Of a stretch of 64,000 nucleotides of DNA, positions 16,097 through 24,511 are shown in pieces. The stretch's first letter is position 1. Each line of letters starts with the position of its first letter. Source of the stretch: Rhizocola hellebori (GTDB lineage Bacteria; Actinomycetota; Actinomycetes; Mycobacteriales; Micromonosporaceae); the NCBI RefSeq assembly GCF_016862955.1, contig NZ_BONY01000006.1, positions 62,001-126,000 on the forward strand, given 5' to 3'. The notes below the pieces were generated by a model, which worked only from the letters and a program-made list of their open reading frames with translations, had not been told where the DNA came from and searched no databases. Position numbers and translations under genes: made by a program.

Positions 16097-16961
16097 GCTC
16101 GGCGACAAGGGGCTGCGCGCGCCGCCGGGCGGTGACGATGCCGATGTAGCGGGTGGGGTGGGGCGGGTCGAGCGCCACCACTGCCAGCTTCTCCGATGGC
16201 GCGAGCTGGGCGATGCGTGGCACGAGACCCACCCCGACCCCGGCCGCGATGAGCGCCTGGGCGAAGTTGTAGTCGGTGGTGCGGCAGGCGAACTGCGGCT
16301 CGAAACCGGCGAGCGCGGCGTATTTCTTCAGCCGATCGCCGACGCTCAGGCAACCCTCCACCCAGGTCTCGCCGGCCAGCTCGCCGAGCGCGATCGAGCT
16401 GCGGCCGGCGAGGCGATGGCCGGCCGGCAACACGATCGACATCGGGTCGTCCATCAGCTGTGTCCAGTGCAGGCCCGACCGGTCACCGGGGCTGACCGGT
16501 GGCTGGCCGTCGAAGTGAAAGACCAGCGCCAGATCGGCTTTCCCTTCGCGCACCAGGGTTATCGCCTGCTCGGGCTCATGCTCGGAAACCTTCCACTCCA
16601 AGCCCGGGTGCCGCGCGGCGAGCGCGCTCACCGCGGCCGGAAGCAGCGTCTGACCCGCGCTGGCGAAGGTCGCCACGCTGAGCCGTTGGGTGCCGCGGGC
16701 GGCGAGGCGGCCGATCTGCTCCTGGGTGCTCAGCAGCTCGGCCATGATCACGTCTGCGGTCTCGACGAGCATCCTGCCCGGCTCGGTCAGCACCGCGCCG
16801 CGCGGCCCGCGCTGCACAACCGTGGTGCCGAGCGACCTTTCCAGCGCGGCGATCTGCTGCGACACCGCCGAGGGGGTGAGCAGCAACGCGGCCGCGGCCT
16901 TGCTGAAGCTGCCGTGCTCGGCGACCTCGCGGAGCACCCGGAGCCGCTGCATGTCGATCAT
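16071..16961 (-). CDS. LysR family transcriptional regulator
   Basis: The 296-residue protein has an N-terminal winged HTH (residues 1-60) with FSKAAAALLLTPSAVSQQIAALER, and a periplasmic-binding-like effector domain from about residue 90. The ATG at 16961 directly precedes the LRVLREVAEHGSF start of the LysR fold. It is divergent from the DMT exporter gene at 17032, so it probably controls that gene and itself from the 70-base intergenic region. The effector is unknown. Confidence 0.93.
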   Translation of the reverse strand: MIDMQRLRVLREVAEHGSFSKAAAALLLTPSAVSQQIAALERSLGTTVVQRGPRGAVLTEPGRMLVETADVIMAELLSTQEQIGRLAARGTQRLSVATFASAGQTLLPAAVSALAARHPGLEWKVSEHEPEQAITLVREGKADLALVFHFDGQPPVSPGDRSGLHWTQLMDDPMSIVLPAGHRLAGRSSIALGELAGETWVEGCLSVGDRLKKYAALAGFEPQFACRTTDYNFAQALIAAGVGVGLVPRIAQLAPSEKLAVVALDPPHPTRYIGIVTARRRAQPLVAELMEALLPG

Positions 16962-17031
16962 TAGTGTTCCTTACAGCTGATTAAGCAGGTTGTTACTTCT
17001 GCTTACGAGCTTACCCGGGCAGGCTTGGGGC

Positions 17032-18102
17032 ATGAGTCGACGAGCCTGGGTGCTGCTGGCCGCACTGTCCATCCTGTGGGGCATCCCCTACCTGTTCATC
17101 AAGTTCGCCGTCGCCGAGCTGTCGCCGCCCGTCATCGTCGCCGGGCGCACCGCGATCGCGGCACTTGTCCTGCTGCCCCTCGCCATCGGCTCCGGCGCGC
17201 TGCGCCAGCTCCGCGGACGGCTTGGCGTCATCTCGGTGCTCGCGCTCGTCCACGTGGTCGGCCCGTTCCTGCTCATCACCTACGGCGAGGTCTACATCGC
17301 CTCCGGGCTGACCGCCCTGCTGCTGGCCACCCAGCCGCTCATCATCGCCGCGCTTGCGCTGCGCTTCGACCCGAGCGAACGCGTCGGCGGGCGGCGGCTC
17401 CTGGGCCTGGGCATCGGCCTGGTCGGCGTGGCCGCCGTGGTCGGCTTCGACATCGGCGCCGACAACCGCAACGGGCTGCTGGGCGCGGGCATGGTCCTGC
17501 TGGCCGGGGTCGGCTACGCCTGTGCCACCTTCCTGGTGCGGCACAAGCTTTCCGGCGTCGCCCCGCTGGGAGTCGCGGCCGGAACGATGAGCATCACCAC
17601 GGTTTTGCTCGCCCCCGTCGCCCTGCTGACCGCCCCGGTCGCGATGCCCACCGCGAAGGCGGCCATTTCCGTTGTGGTGCTTGGTCTCTTCAGCACCGCC
17701 CTGGCCCTGGTGCTGTTCTACCGCATGATTGCCATGGCCGGAGCGGGCTCCGCGGCGCTGGTTTCCTACACCAGCCCGGCGGTGGCCGTCCTGCTCGGCG
17801 TCATGGTGCTAAGCGAACCGCTGACGCCGGTGACCCTGCTCGGTTTCGGGCTCATCCTCACCGGATCCTGGCTTTCCACCCGGCGGGCCGCGCCGCTAGT
17901 CTCGCCCGATGAGTCAGCCGCGAGCGGGAACGCTGCACCACGTCGAGATCTGGGTCCCGAACCTGTCCCGGGCCATCGGCAGCCTGGGCTGGCTGCTGGA
18001 GGCGATGGGGTACAAGCTGTTCCAGAGCTTCAAGACGGGCCGCAGCTGGCTGCTGGGCTCCACCTACATCGTGCTGGAACAGTCGCGGGCGCTGAGCGCT
18101 GA
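17032..18102 (+). CDS. EamA/DMT family exporter with out-of-phase C-terminal extension
   Basis: Residues 1-290 form two EamA repeats with ten hydrophobic helices, typical of drug/metabolite exporters (RhtA/YdcZ-like). The last helix ends near residue 288. About 66 further residues (from VSPDESAASG on) are rich in Gly, Ala, Pro and Arg and are simply an out-of-frame reading of the following VOC gene, which starts at 17909 in another frame. The natural stop was therefore probably lost by an indel; a TAG lies at 17897 in the +1 frame. The ATG at 17032 is chosen over 16990. Transcription is likely governed by the divergent LysR regulator. Confidence 0.85.
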   Translation: MSRRAWVLLAALSILWGIPYLFIKFAVAELSPPVIVAGRTAIAALVLLPLAIGSGALRQLRGRLGVISVLALVHVVGPFLLITYGEVYIASGLTALLLATQPLIIAALALRFDPSERVGGRRLLGLGIGLVGVAAVVGFDIGADNRNGLLGAGMVLLAGVGYACATFLVRHKLSGVAPLGVAAGTMSITTVLLAPVALLTAPVAMPTAKAAISVVVLGLFSTALALVLFYRMIAMAGAGSAALVSYTSPAVAVLLGVMVLSEPLTPVTLLGFGLILTGSWLSTRRAAPLVSPDESAASGNAAPRRDLGPEPVPGHRQPGLAAGGDGVQAVPELQDGPQLAAGLHLHRAGTVAGAER

Positions 18103-18316
18103 GGACCACGACCGGATGCGGCCCGGCCTGAACCATCTCGCCTTCCACGCCGGGCCGCAGGCGCAAGTCGAAGCCCTGGTGCAAGAAGCGGGCCAGCACG
18201 GGTGGCGCGTGCTCTACCCCGATCTGCATCCCTACGCCGGCGGCGACGACCACTACGCCGCCTACCTGGAAAACGAGGACGGCTTCGAGGTCGAGCTGGT
18301 CGCCGCCCTTAGTTAG
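17909..18316 (+). CDS. VOC family (glyoxalase/bleomycin-resistance fold) protein
   Basis: The 135-residue protein has the paired beta-alpha-beta-beta-beta units of the VOC fold: LHHVEIWVPNL at the N-terminus and NHLAFHAG in the middle. Candidate metal ligands are His11, His76 and the Glu in GFEVELVA. VOC proteins act as glyoxalases, dioxygenases or antibiotic-binding proteins. The ATG sits inside the end of the DMT gene, so both are co-transcribed. Confidence 0.85.
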   Translation: MSQPRAGTLHHVEIWVPNLSRAIGSLGWLLEAMGYKLFQSFKTGRSWLLGSTYIVLEQSRALSAEDHDRMRPGLNHLAFHAGPQAQVEALVQEAGQHGWRVLYPDLHPYAGGDDHYAAYLENEDGFEVELVAALS

Positions 18317-18353
18317 GAGGCGACGGCCGGAGCGGTGGTGGGCCGGCGTGGGC

Positions 18354-20444
18354 CTAGGAGGTGACTGCCAGGGCGAAGGGGAGCACGGCAGGAACTCCGG
18401 CCAGGCGCAGCTCGCGCGCTGCGAGCGCCATGGTCCAGCCGGAATCGACGCAGTCGTCGACCAGGAGCACCGGGCCGTCGACTGCGGTCAGCTCGCCGGG
18501 GACGGTGAACGTGCCGTGCAGCGCCTTGACCCGGTGGGCGCTGTTGGCCCGCCCGGCGTCCATTGTTGACCGGGTGCCGACCGTGCCGAGCAGGGGCAGC
18601 CGCCCGACCGTGGCGATGTGCTGCGCCACACTGGCGATCAGCTGCGCGCGGCGGCTGGAACCCATGGCCGCCACCGCGACCGGGCGTTGCGGCCACGCTT
18701 CCGGCCCGGTGGCCCACGACTTGAGCACCTGCACCACGGCATTGAGCAGGTCGGCCGGCGCGGGCCCGTCAGCGGTCTGCTCGGCCAGCAGGGTGCGCAG
18801 CCTGCCGCCCCAGCCCAGGTCGGTCAGCCGGCCCACGGCGCGGCCCGGCAGCGCCTGCTCCTCGGGGGCAATCTTGCCCGCCAGCGGGACGCCGGCCGCC
18901 TTCAACCCGGTCGGCCACATGCGCCGTGGCTCTATCGACAGGCCCGGGCGGCCGAGGAAGGTGTGAGCGGCAGCGAGCGCCTCGGCCGAGATCTCTTGCG
19001 CAAAGCGAGGCGGGGCACAGCGGTCGCACCGTCCACATGCGACAGCGTCGGGGTCGTCGAGGCAGCGGCGCAGGAACTGCATGCGGCAGTCTTGGCTCGT
19101 CTGGTACCCCCGCATGGCTTGCTGTTCTTCAGATCTCGCCGCCGCGATGCGTTCGTGGCGCTGGGTGTCGTAGGCCCACGGCTGGCCGGTGGCCTGCCAG
19201 CCGCCCTTGACCCGTTGCACCGCGCCATCGACGTCGAGGACCTTGAGCATCAGCTCCAGCCGGGCGCGGCGCAACTCGACCCGGACCTCCAGCGCCTGTG
19301 TCGAAAGTGGACGGTCGCTGACGTCGAGCTCGTGCAGGACCCGGCGCACCTGCTCCTCGGGCGGGAACGCCAGCGAGGCGAAATAGCGCCAGATCGCCTC
19401 ATCTTCCGCGCCCGCGAGCAGCACCACATCGGCGCTGTCGACCGCGCGCCCGGCCCGCCCGACCTGCTGGTAGTAGGCGATCGGCGAGGAGGGCGCCCCG
19501 AGATGGACCACGAAACCCAGATCGGGCTTGTCGAAGCCCATGCCCAGCGCCGAGGTGGCGACCAGAGCCTTGAGCTTGTTCTCCAGCAGCCCCTGCTCGG
19601 CGACCCGCCGGTCGGCGTCTTCGGACTGGCCCGTATAGGCCTGCACGGCGAACCCGCGCGAACGCAAAAAGTCGGCGGTCTCGTGAGCGGCCGCCACGGT
19701 CAGCGTGTAGACGATGCCCGACCCGTCGAAGCGGTCGAGCTGCTCGGCCAGCCAGCCCAGGCGGTGCGCGGCGGTCGGCAGATCGACCACACTGAGCCGC
19801 AGCGACTCGCGGTCAAGCGACCCGCGCAGCACCAGCGCGTCGCCCAGCTGCTCGGCCACGTCGGCACTGACCCGGGCGTTGGCTGTCGCCGTGGTGGCGA
19901 GCACGGGTGTGCCCGGAGTCAGCTCGCTGAGCAGGGTGCGCAGCCGCCGGTAGTCGGGCCTGAAGTCGTGGCCCCAGTCGGAGACGCAATGAGCCTCGTC
20001 GACCACGAGCAGCCCGGTGGTCGACGCCAGCTTGGGCAGCACCGACTCACGAAAATCGGGATTGTTCAAGCGCTCCGGGCTGATCAGCAGGACGTCGACC
20101 TCGCCCGCGGCGATCTCCGCGGCGACGCCCTCCCACTCTTCGAGGTTGGCCGAGTTGATGGTGCGCGCGTGAATGCCCGCCCGCGCCGCCGCCTCCACCT
20201 GGTTGCGCATCAGGGCCAGCAGCGGCGACACGATGACGGTCGGGCCGGCGCCCCGCGCGCGCAGCAGCGCGGTGGCGATGAAATAGACCGCAGACTTGCC
20301 CCACCCGGTGCGCTGCACACACAGCACCCGCCTGGCCTGCGCGACCAGGGCCTCGATCGCGGTCCATTGATCATCTCTGAGCCTGGCCTGGTCGCCGGCG
20401 AGCCGGCGCAGGACCGCCTCGGCGTCCTCACGTGCTATCCCCAC
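18354..20444 (-). CDS. RecQ-type helicase with C-terminal phosphoribosyltransferase-like domain
   Basis: The 696-residue protein has the helicase motifs of RecQ: a motif I QRTGWGKSAVYF (Lys50), motif II VVDEAHCVSDWGHDF (DEAH at 149-152), motif III TATAN, a second RecA domain with YYQQVGRAGR near residue 325, and the RQC zinc site including ACGRCDRC. From about residue 575 the sequence leaves RecQ and enters a Rossmann-like domain whose last segment VLLVDDCVDSGWTM (residues 659-672) matches the PRPP-binding loop of phosphoribosyltransferases. Start is GTG 20444. A repair role is likely; the PRTase part could sense nucleotides, which is inference. Confidence 0.9.
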   Translation of the reverse strand: MGIAREDAEAVLRRLAGDQARLRDDQWTAIEALVAQARRVLCVQRTGWGKSAVYFIATALLRARGAGPTVIVSPLLALMRNQVEAAARAGIHARTINSANLEEWEGVAAEIAAGEVDVLLISPERLNNPDFRESVLPKLASTTGLLVVDEAHCVSDWGHDFRPDYRRLRTLLSELTPGTPVLATTATANARVSADVAEQLGDALVLRGSLDRESLRLSVVDLPTAAHRLGWLAEQLDRFDGSGIVYTLTVAAAHETADFLRSRGFAVQAYTGQSEDADRRVAEQGLLENKLKALVATSALGMGFDKPDLGFVVHLGAPSSPIAYYQQVGRAGRAVDSADVVLLAGAEDEAIWRYFASLAFPPEEQVRRVLHELDVSDRPLSTQALEVRVELRRARLELMLKVLDVDGAVQRVKGGWQATGQPWAYDTQRHERIAAARSEEQQAMRGYQTSQDCRMQFLRRCLDDPDAVACGRCDRCAPPRFAQEISAEALAAAHTFLGRPGLSIEPRRMWPTGLKAAGVPLAGKIAPEEQALPGRAVGRLTDLGWGGRLRTLLAEQTADGPAPADLLNAVVQVLKSWATGPEAWPQRPVAVAAMGSSRRAQLIASVAQHIATVGRLPLLGTVGTRSTMDAGRANSAHRVKALHGTFTVPGELTAVDGPVLLVDDCVDSGWTMALAARELRLAGVPAVLPFALAVTS

Positions 20445-20557
20445 GTCCAGGCAGCCTAGGCCTGACCCCCGACAGATCCGGCGAGCCGGTCCCCATTTGT
20501 CGCCCGGGGGTGGGTCAGCCTCTATCCATTTAGCAGAGGCCCCATTAGGGTCGATGC

Positions 20558-21256
20558 GTGTCGCCGGTTGCCATGGTCATGTGGATTGGGCTGGCCTCGA
20601 CCGTGCTGATGATCCTCCTGATTGGACTGTTGGCGCGCTTGCAGCGCCGCCAGGAGGGGGGATATGCCAGGCGGCCGACCGCCCAAGACTGCGCCCGCCT
20701 GGTCTCCGAGGCGCTGGCGCTCGATGAATACGCCGCAGCCCGGCTTGAGGCGGCGCAGCGCGCCGCGACCACCTACGAGCAGATCGCCCTCGATCTCGCC
20801 ATGGTCGAAGCGGAGCGGGAGGCGGCCTGGCAGGCCCACAGCGCCGCGGCCGCCGCTCACGCCGCCGCGAGCGAAGCCCACGCCGGCCGGCCCATCGAGC
20901 AGACGATTCCCGATCCGCTGCAGCGTGAGATCTCCAGCGCCGCCCGCGCCGCCTACCGCCGTGGCGAGATCACCGTCGAGGAGCTGCGCGCGGTCTGGCA
21001 GAAGGTCGACGGCTGGGACCAGGAGCGCGAGGACAGGGCGCACGAGCTGTCCAGGCTGCGCGCCGAGGAGGCCGAGGCCTGGCGTCAGTACCACGCGGCG
21101 ACCTTCGCCGAAAACACCGCTCGGCGGGCCGCTGAGCTGGCCGAGGTCGCCTCCCGCACGCTCACCGAGGAAGCGGCCGAAGCCGCCCGCCGCGCCGAGC
21201 TGGCCCGGATAGCCGCCGCCGACTGCGCCGCCCAGGTCAAACGGGCCAAACGCTGA
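20558..21256 (+). CDS. Membrane-anchored coiled-coil protein of unknown function
   Basis: The 232-residue protein has one N-terminal helix (residues 5-27) followed by a long Ala/Glu/Arg-rich helical region with heptad-like spacing, interrupted near residue 125 by a Pro/Gly segment (RPIEQTIPDPLQREI). It is likely a cytosolic coiled coil tethered to the membrane. The start is GTG 20558; ATG 20573 is an alternative. No family recognised. Confidence 0.7.
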   Translation: MSPVAMVMWIGLASTVLMILLIGLLARLQRRQEGGYARRPTAQDCARLVSEALALDEYAAARLEAAQRAATTYEQIALDLAMVEAEREAAWQAHSAAAAAHAAASEAHAGRPIEQTIPDPLQREISSAARAAYRRGEITVEELRAVWQKVDGWDQEREDRAHELSRLRAEEAEAWRQYHAATFAENTARRAAELAEVASRTLTEEAAEAARRAELARIAAADCAAQVKRAKR

Positions 21257-21284
21257 TGACGTGGCAGGACGTAGGGTGGTTATT

Positions 21285-21797
21285 GTGACGCTCTTGCGGG
21301 GCAAGGCGGTGACGCTGCGGTCGACCACAGCGGCTGACATCGACACGCTCGCGGCGATCCGGGCGACGCCGGAGGTGTACGAGCGCTGGCTGGGTGACGA
21401 CCTGGCGGCCGAGATCGCCGAGGATCTGGAGGATCCCGACCTCGAGATGCTGACCATCGAGGTCGAGGGACACGTGGTCGGGATGATCCAGTGGTCCGAG
21501 GAGGACGAGCCGCAGTACAGGCATGCGGGCATGGACCTTTTCCTCGATCCTTCCGCGCACGGGCGCGGCATCTGCACCGACGCGGTGCGCACGCTGGCCC
21601 GGTACCTGATCGAAGAGCTTGGCCACCATCGGCTCGTCATCGATCCGGCAGCGGACAACCTGGCGGCTATCCGCTGCTACGGCAAGGCCGGTTTCCAGGC
21701 GGTGGGGGTCATGCGCCGCTACGAGCGGGGCGGCGACGGCGCGTGGCACGATGGGCTGTTGATGGACCTGCTCGCCGAGGAGCTGGTCACCGATTGA
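21285..21797 (+). CDS. GNAT N-acetyltransferase (AAC(6')-like)
   Basis: The 170-residue protein shows a GNAT fold: N-terminal strand GKAVTLRSTTAADIDTLAAI, a central VEGHVVGMIQW strand and the acetyl-CoA loop DPSAHGRGICTDAVRTLARYL (Q/RxxGxG/A motif), followed by DNLAAIRCYGKAGF. Overall it resembles aminoglycoside 6'-acetyltransferase-like proteins, but no substrate can be assigned. GTG 21285 is chosen because GTAGGGTGG lies upstream; GTG 21261 is also in frame. Confidence 0.85.
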   Translation: MTLLRGKAVTLRSTTAADIDTLAAIRATPEVYERWLGDDLAAEIAEDLEDPDLEMLTIEVEGHVVGMIQWSEEDEPQYRHAGMDLFLDPSAHGRGICTDAVRTLARYLIEELGHHRLVIDPAADNLAAIRCYGKAGFQAVGVMRRYERGGDGAWHDGLLMDLLAEELVTD

Positions 21798-21807
21798 GGA
21801 GCGGTGA

Positions 21808-22641
21808 GTGGACGCGTCATCGTTGATGGTGGGGGCGGTGCAGGCCCAGCCGGCGCCGGGAAAAGTGGCCCAGAACGCGATCGCGGCGGCCAGGCTGGCC
21901 CGGGTCGGCGCGGAAATGGGCGCTCAGGTGGTGGTTTTGCCCGAGCTGTTCCTTCCCGCCTACCATCCGCCGGCGCTCTACGCCGATCCGCTGGGGACGG
22001 CCGTGCAGGCCGACGAGTCCGGCCGGGTCGCCGATGGGCGGCTGGATCCCTTGCGCTCCAGCGGAGTCGTCACCATCGTCGGGGCGAGCGTGTCCCATCC
22101 GGACGGTCGCCGGACCTGTTCCAGCCTGGTCGTCGACCGGGCCGGTGAGATCAGCGTGGCCTATGACAAGCAGCATCTGTGGGGCCCCGACGAGAATGCG
22201 CTGTTCACCCCGGGCACCCGCGGCGCCACGCTGATCGTCGATGGCTGGCGTTTCGGCCTCGGCATCTGTTATGACGGCTGCTTTCCCGAGCACGGCCGGG
22301 CCGCGGCCGGCGATGACGTGGACGGCTACCTCGTCCCGAGTGGCTACCTGGACGGCTCCCAGCATCGCCGCGATCTCTACTATGCCGCGCGGGCGCTGGA
22401 CAACACGATGTACGTGGCCTTCGCCAACGCGGTCGGCGGCGAGAAACCGTGGATTTTCAACGGCGGAGCGGCGATCTACGATCCGCAGGGCCGGTGCCTG
22501 ACCCGCGGCGACGACGAGTCCGAGACCGTGGTGGTGGCGACGATGGAAAAAGACGAGCTGGATCGCACCCGGGCGGCGCACACCATGCTGCTGGACCGGC
22601 ATGTCGACCTGGGCGGGGCGCGGCGGCAGCTCACCGCGTGA
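21808..22641 (+). CDS. Carbon-nitrogen hydrolase (nitrilase superfamily)
   Basis: The 277-residue protein has the full nitrilase triad: Glu46 in VVLPELF, Lys121 in AYDKQHLW and Cys154 in GICYDGCFPE. Members hydrolyse amides or nitriles, for example omega-amidase, N-carbamoyl-amino-acid hydrolase or NAD synthetase glutaminase-like enzymes. Start GTG 21808 is 11 bases after the GNAT gene with GGAG in between, so they may be an operon. Its 3' end overlaps the convergent MocR gene by 11 bases. Substrate unknown. Confidence 0.9.
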   Translation: MDASSLMVGAVQAQPAPGKVAQNAIAAARLARVGAEMGAQVVVLPELFLPAYHPPALYADPLGTAVQADESGRVADGRLDPLRSSGVVTIVGASVSHPDGRRTCSSLVVDRAGEISVAYDKQHLWGPDENALFTPGTRGATLIVDGWRFGLGICYDGCFPEHGRAAAGDDVDGYLVPSGYLDGSQHRRDLYYAARALDNTMYVAFANAVGGEKPWIFNGGAAIYDPQGRCLTRGDDESETVVVATMEKDELDRTRAAHTMLLDRHVDLGGARRQLTA

Positions 22642-24028
22642 AGGCGCGGGCGAGGCGGCGCAGGGCCGGGGTGATCTGCTCCAGCGGGATGCCGCCGTAG
22701 CCGAGGACAAGTCCATCTTGGACAGTCTGGAAGCAATATCTGTCAAGGGTTTCCACCCACGGCACCGGAACATAGCCGGCTGCCGGCCGCAACCGCGCGC
22801 ACAGGTGCAGGCCGGCCGCGGAGGGCACGACCTCGAGGACATCGGCGAAGTCGCGCCGCAGGATGGTCGTGATCAGCTCGTGGCGCGCGGCGTAGACCCG
22901 GCTGGCTTTGCGAATGTGCCGCGCCAGCATGCCCTCGTCGAGGAAGCGGGCCAGCGCGCCCTGGGTGCTCAGATCGCCGCGCCAGTCGGCGAGCTGCTTG
23001 GCGATGTGCAGCGCGGGCTGTAGCGATGCCGGGGCGACGAGAAAACCGATGCGCAGCATGGGCAGCATCGTCTTGGAGAACGACCCGACGTAGATGACCC
23101 GGCCGCTGCGATCGAGACTCTGCAACGGTTCCAGCGGGCGGTCGGCGAAACGGAACTCGCTGTCGTAGTCGTCCTCGATGATGACCGCGCCCCGCCGCTG
23201 CGCCCAGTCGAGCAGGGTGGCCCGGCGCGCCGCCGACATCGCGATGCCGAGCGGAAACTGGTGCGACGGCGTGACATAGACCAGTTTCACCGAGCGTGGG
23301 ATGGCGTCGACGACGATCCCTTCCGAGTCGACGGGCACGGCGTCGACATGTGCTCCGTTGATGGCGAAGAGCTGGCGCGCCGGGGGATAGCCGGGATCCT
23401 CCACGGCCACATGGTCTCCGGGCTCGATCAGCACCCGGGCGATCAGGTCGAGCGCCTGCTGAGCGCCCTGGGTCACCACGACGTCGGAGGCATCGGCGCG
23501 CACCGACCGCGAAATGCCTATGTAGCGCGCGATGGCCTCGCGCAGCCGGGGGTGCCCGGCCGGGTCGCGGTAGTGGGAGTCGCGGATGATCGAGGGGCGC
23601 AGCTCGCTGGAAACCAGCCGCCGCCACGTTTCCAGCGGGAACAGCTTCCAATCCGGCACTCCGACGCGGAAGTCGTAGACCGAGGAGCCGACCGGTGGCG
23701 TGGCCCGCAGGGTGCGCCACAACTGTCGTGGTTGGACATCGCGACCCGATGGCGCCCGCCGTTTGCCCGACGAGCCGACCGCGCCGACGAAGGTGCCCGA
23801 GCCGACGCGGGCAGTGAGAAAGCCCTCGGCGATCAGCCGCTCGTAGGCCACCGAGACGGTGTTGCGCGCGACCTCCAGGCGCTGGGCCAGCTCGCGGCTG
23901 GGCGGCAGCTTCTCACCCGCTCGCAGCCGGCCGTCGACAATCGCGTCGAGAAGCTGCCGGTAGATGCTCGTAGCAAGATCGCCACGACCTTCCAGCGCCA
24001 CGTGGATTGGCCCAATTGATTCGCGCAC
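22631..24028 (-). CDS. MocR/PdxR-type regulator (GntR HTH + aminotransferase domain)
   Basis: The 465-residue protein fuses a GntR winged HTH (residues 14-82, LPPSRELAQRLEVARNTVSVAYERL) to an aspartate-aminotransferase fold. The PLP-lysine motif is VGSFSKTMLPMLRIG, with upstream IIEDDYDSEFRF. MocR proteins sense PLP or amino compounds. The GTG at 24028 sits six bases after a possible -10 TAAGGT, suggesting a leaderless mRNA. Repeated ATTGG/CCAAT boxes in the intergenic region are the likely binding sites. It is divergent from an AhpD-like gene, the probable target. Confidence 0.92.
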   Translation of the reverse strand: MRESIGPIHVALEGRGDLATSIYRQLLDAIVDGRLRAGEKLPPSRELAQRLEVARNTVSVAYERLIAEGFLTARVGSGTFVGAVGSSGKRRAPSGRDVQPRQLWRTLRATPPVGSSVYDFRVGVPDWKLFPLETWRRLVSSELRPSIIRDSHYRDPAGHPRLREAIARYIGISRSVRADASDVVVTQGAQQALDLIARVLIEPGDHVAVEDPGYPPARQLFAINGAHVDAVPVDSEGIVVDAIPRSVKLVYVTPSHQFPLGIAMSAARRATLLDWAQRRGAVIIEDDYDSEFRFADRPLEPLQSLDRSGRVIYVGSFSKTMLPMLRIGFLVAPASLQPALHIAKQLADWRGDLSTQGALARFLDEGMLARHIRKASRVYAARHELITTILRRDFADVLEVVPSAAGLHLCARLRPAAGYVPVPWVETLDRYCFQTVQDGLVLGYGGIPLEQITPALRRLARAFTR

Positions 24029-24055
24029 GATTGGACCTTACTCCATACCAATTGG
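24006..24055. promoter_or_regulatory. Repeated ATTGG/CCAAT boxes between mocR and ahpD-like gene
   Basis: ATTGG occurs at 24006, 24030 and 24051 and CCAAT at 24012 and 24048. They form ATTGG-C-CCAAT, the long inverted pair ATTGG-N13-CCAAT (24030-24052) and CCAATTGG (24048-24055). They straddle the regulator's start and the divergent promoter, as expected for a MocR autoregulatory and activator region. Confidence 0.65.
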
Positions 24056-24073
24056 CTGCCTAAAGTCGTGGAC

Positions 24074-24511
24074 ATGGAACGAATGGATATCGGAAAACTG
24101 CAGCCCGAGATGTACAAGGCGATGCTGGTCCTGGACAAGCACGTCGGCCAGCACGAGCTGCCCAAGCCGCTCATCGAGCTGGTCAAGCTGCGGGCGAGCC
24201 AGATCAACGGATGCGTTTACTGTGTGGACATGCACGCCACCGACGCCAAGGCCGCCGGCGAGACCGACGTGCGCCTGCACGGCGTCAGCGTGTGGCAGGA
24301 CGCGCCCTACTTCAGCGAGGCCGAGCGGGCCGCGCTGACCCTGACCGAATCCATGACCCAGCTGGGCGACCGGGTTCCCGACAGCGTCTGGCAGCTGGCC
24401 CAGAAGCACTACGGCGAGGCCGATCTGGCCGCGCTGGTCATGGTGATCACGGTGATCAACGCCTGGAACCGGATCTGCGTCACCACCAGAATGACCCCCG
24501 CCAATGCCTAG
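24074..24511 (+). CDS. Carboxymuconolactone decarboxylase/AhpD-like protein
   Basis: The 145-residue all-helical protein carries the AhpD redox motif CVYCVDMHATDA near residue 51, with a CxxC plus His typical of alkylhydroperoxidase-like members. It may act as a peroxidase or be induced by oxidants. ATG 24074 is used; GTG 24068 and ATG 24083 are alternatives. It is the first gene after the MocR intergenic region and overlaps the MFS gene by eight bases, so the two form an operon. Confidence 0.9.
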   Translation: MERMDIGKLQPEMYKAMLVLDKHVGQHELPKPLIELVKLRASQINGCVYCVDMHATDAKAAGETDVRLHGVSVWQDAPYFSEAERAALTLTESMTQLGDRVPDSVWQLAQKHYGEADLAALVMVITVINAWNRICVTTRMTPANA

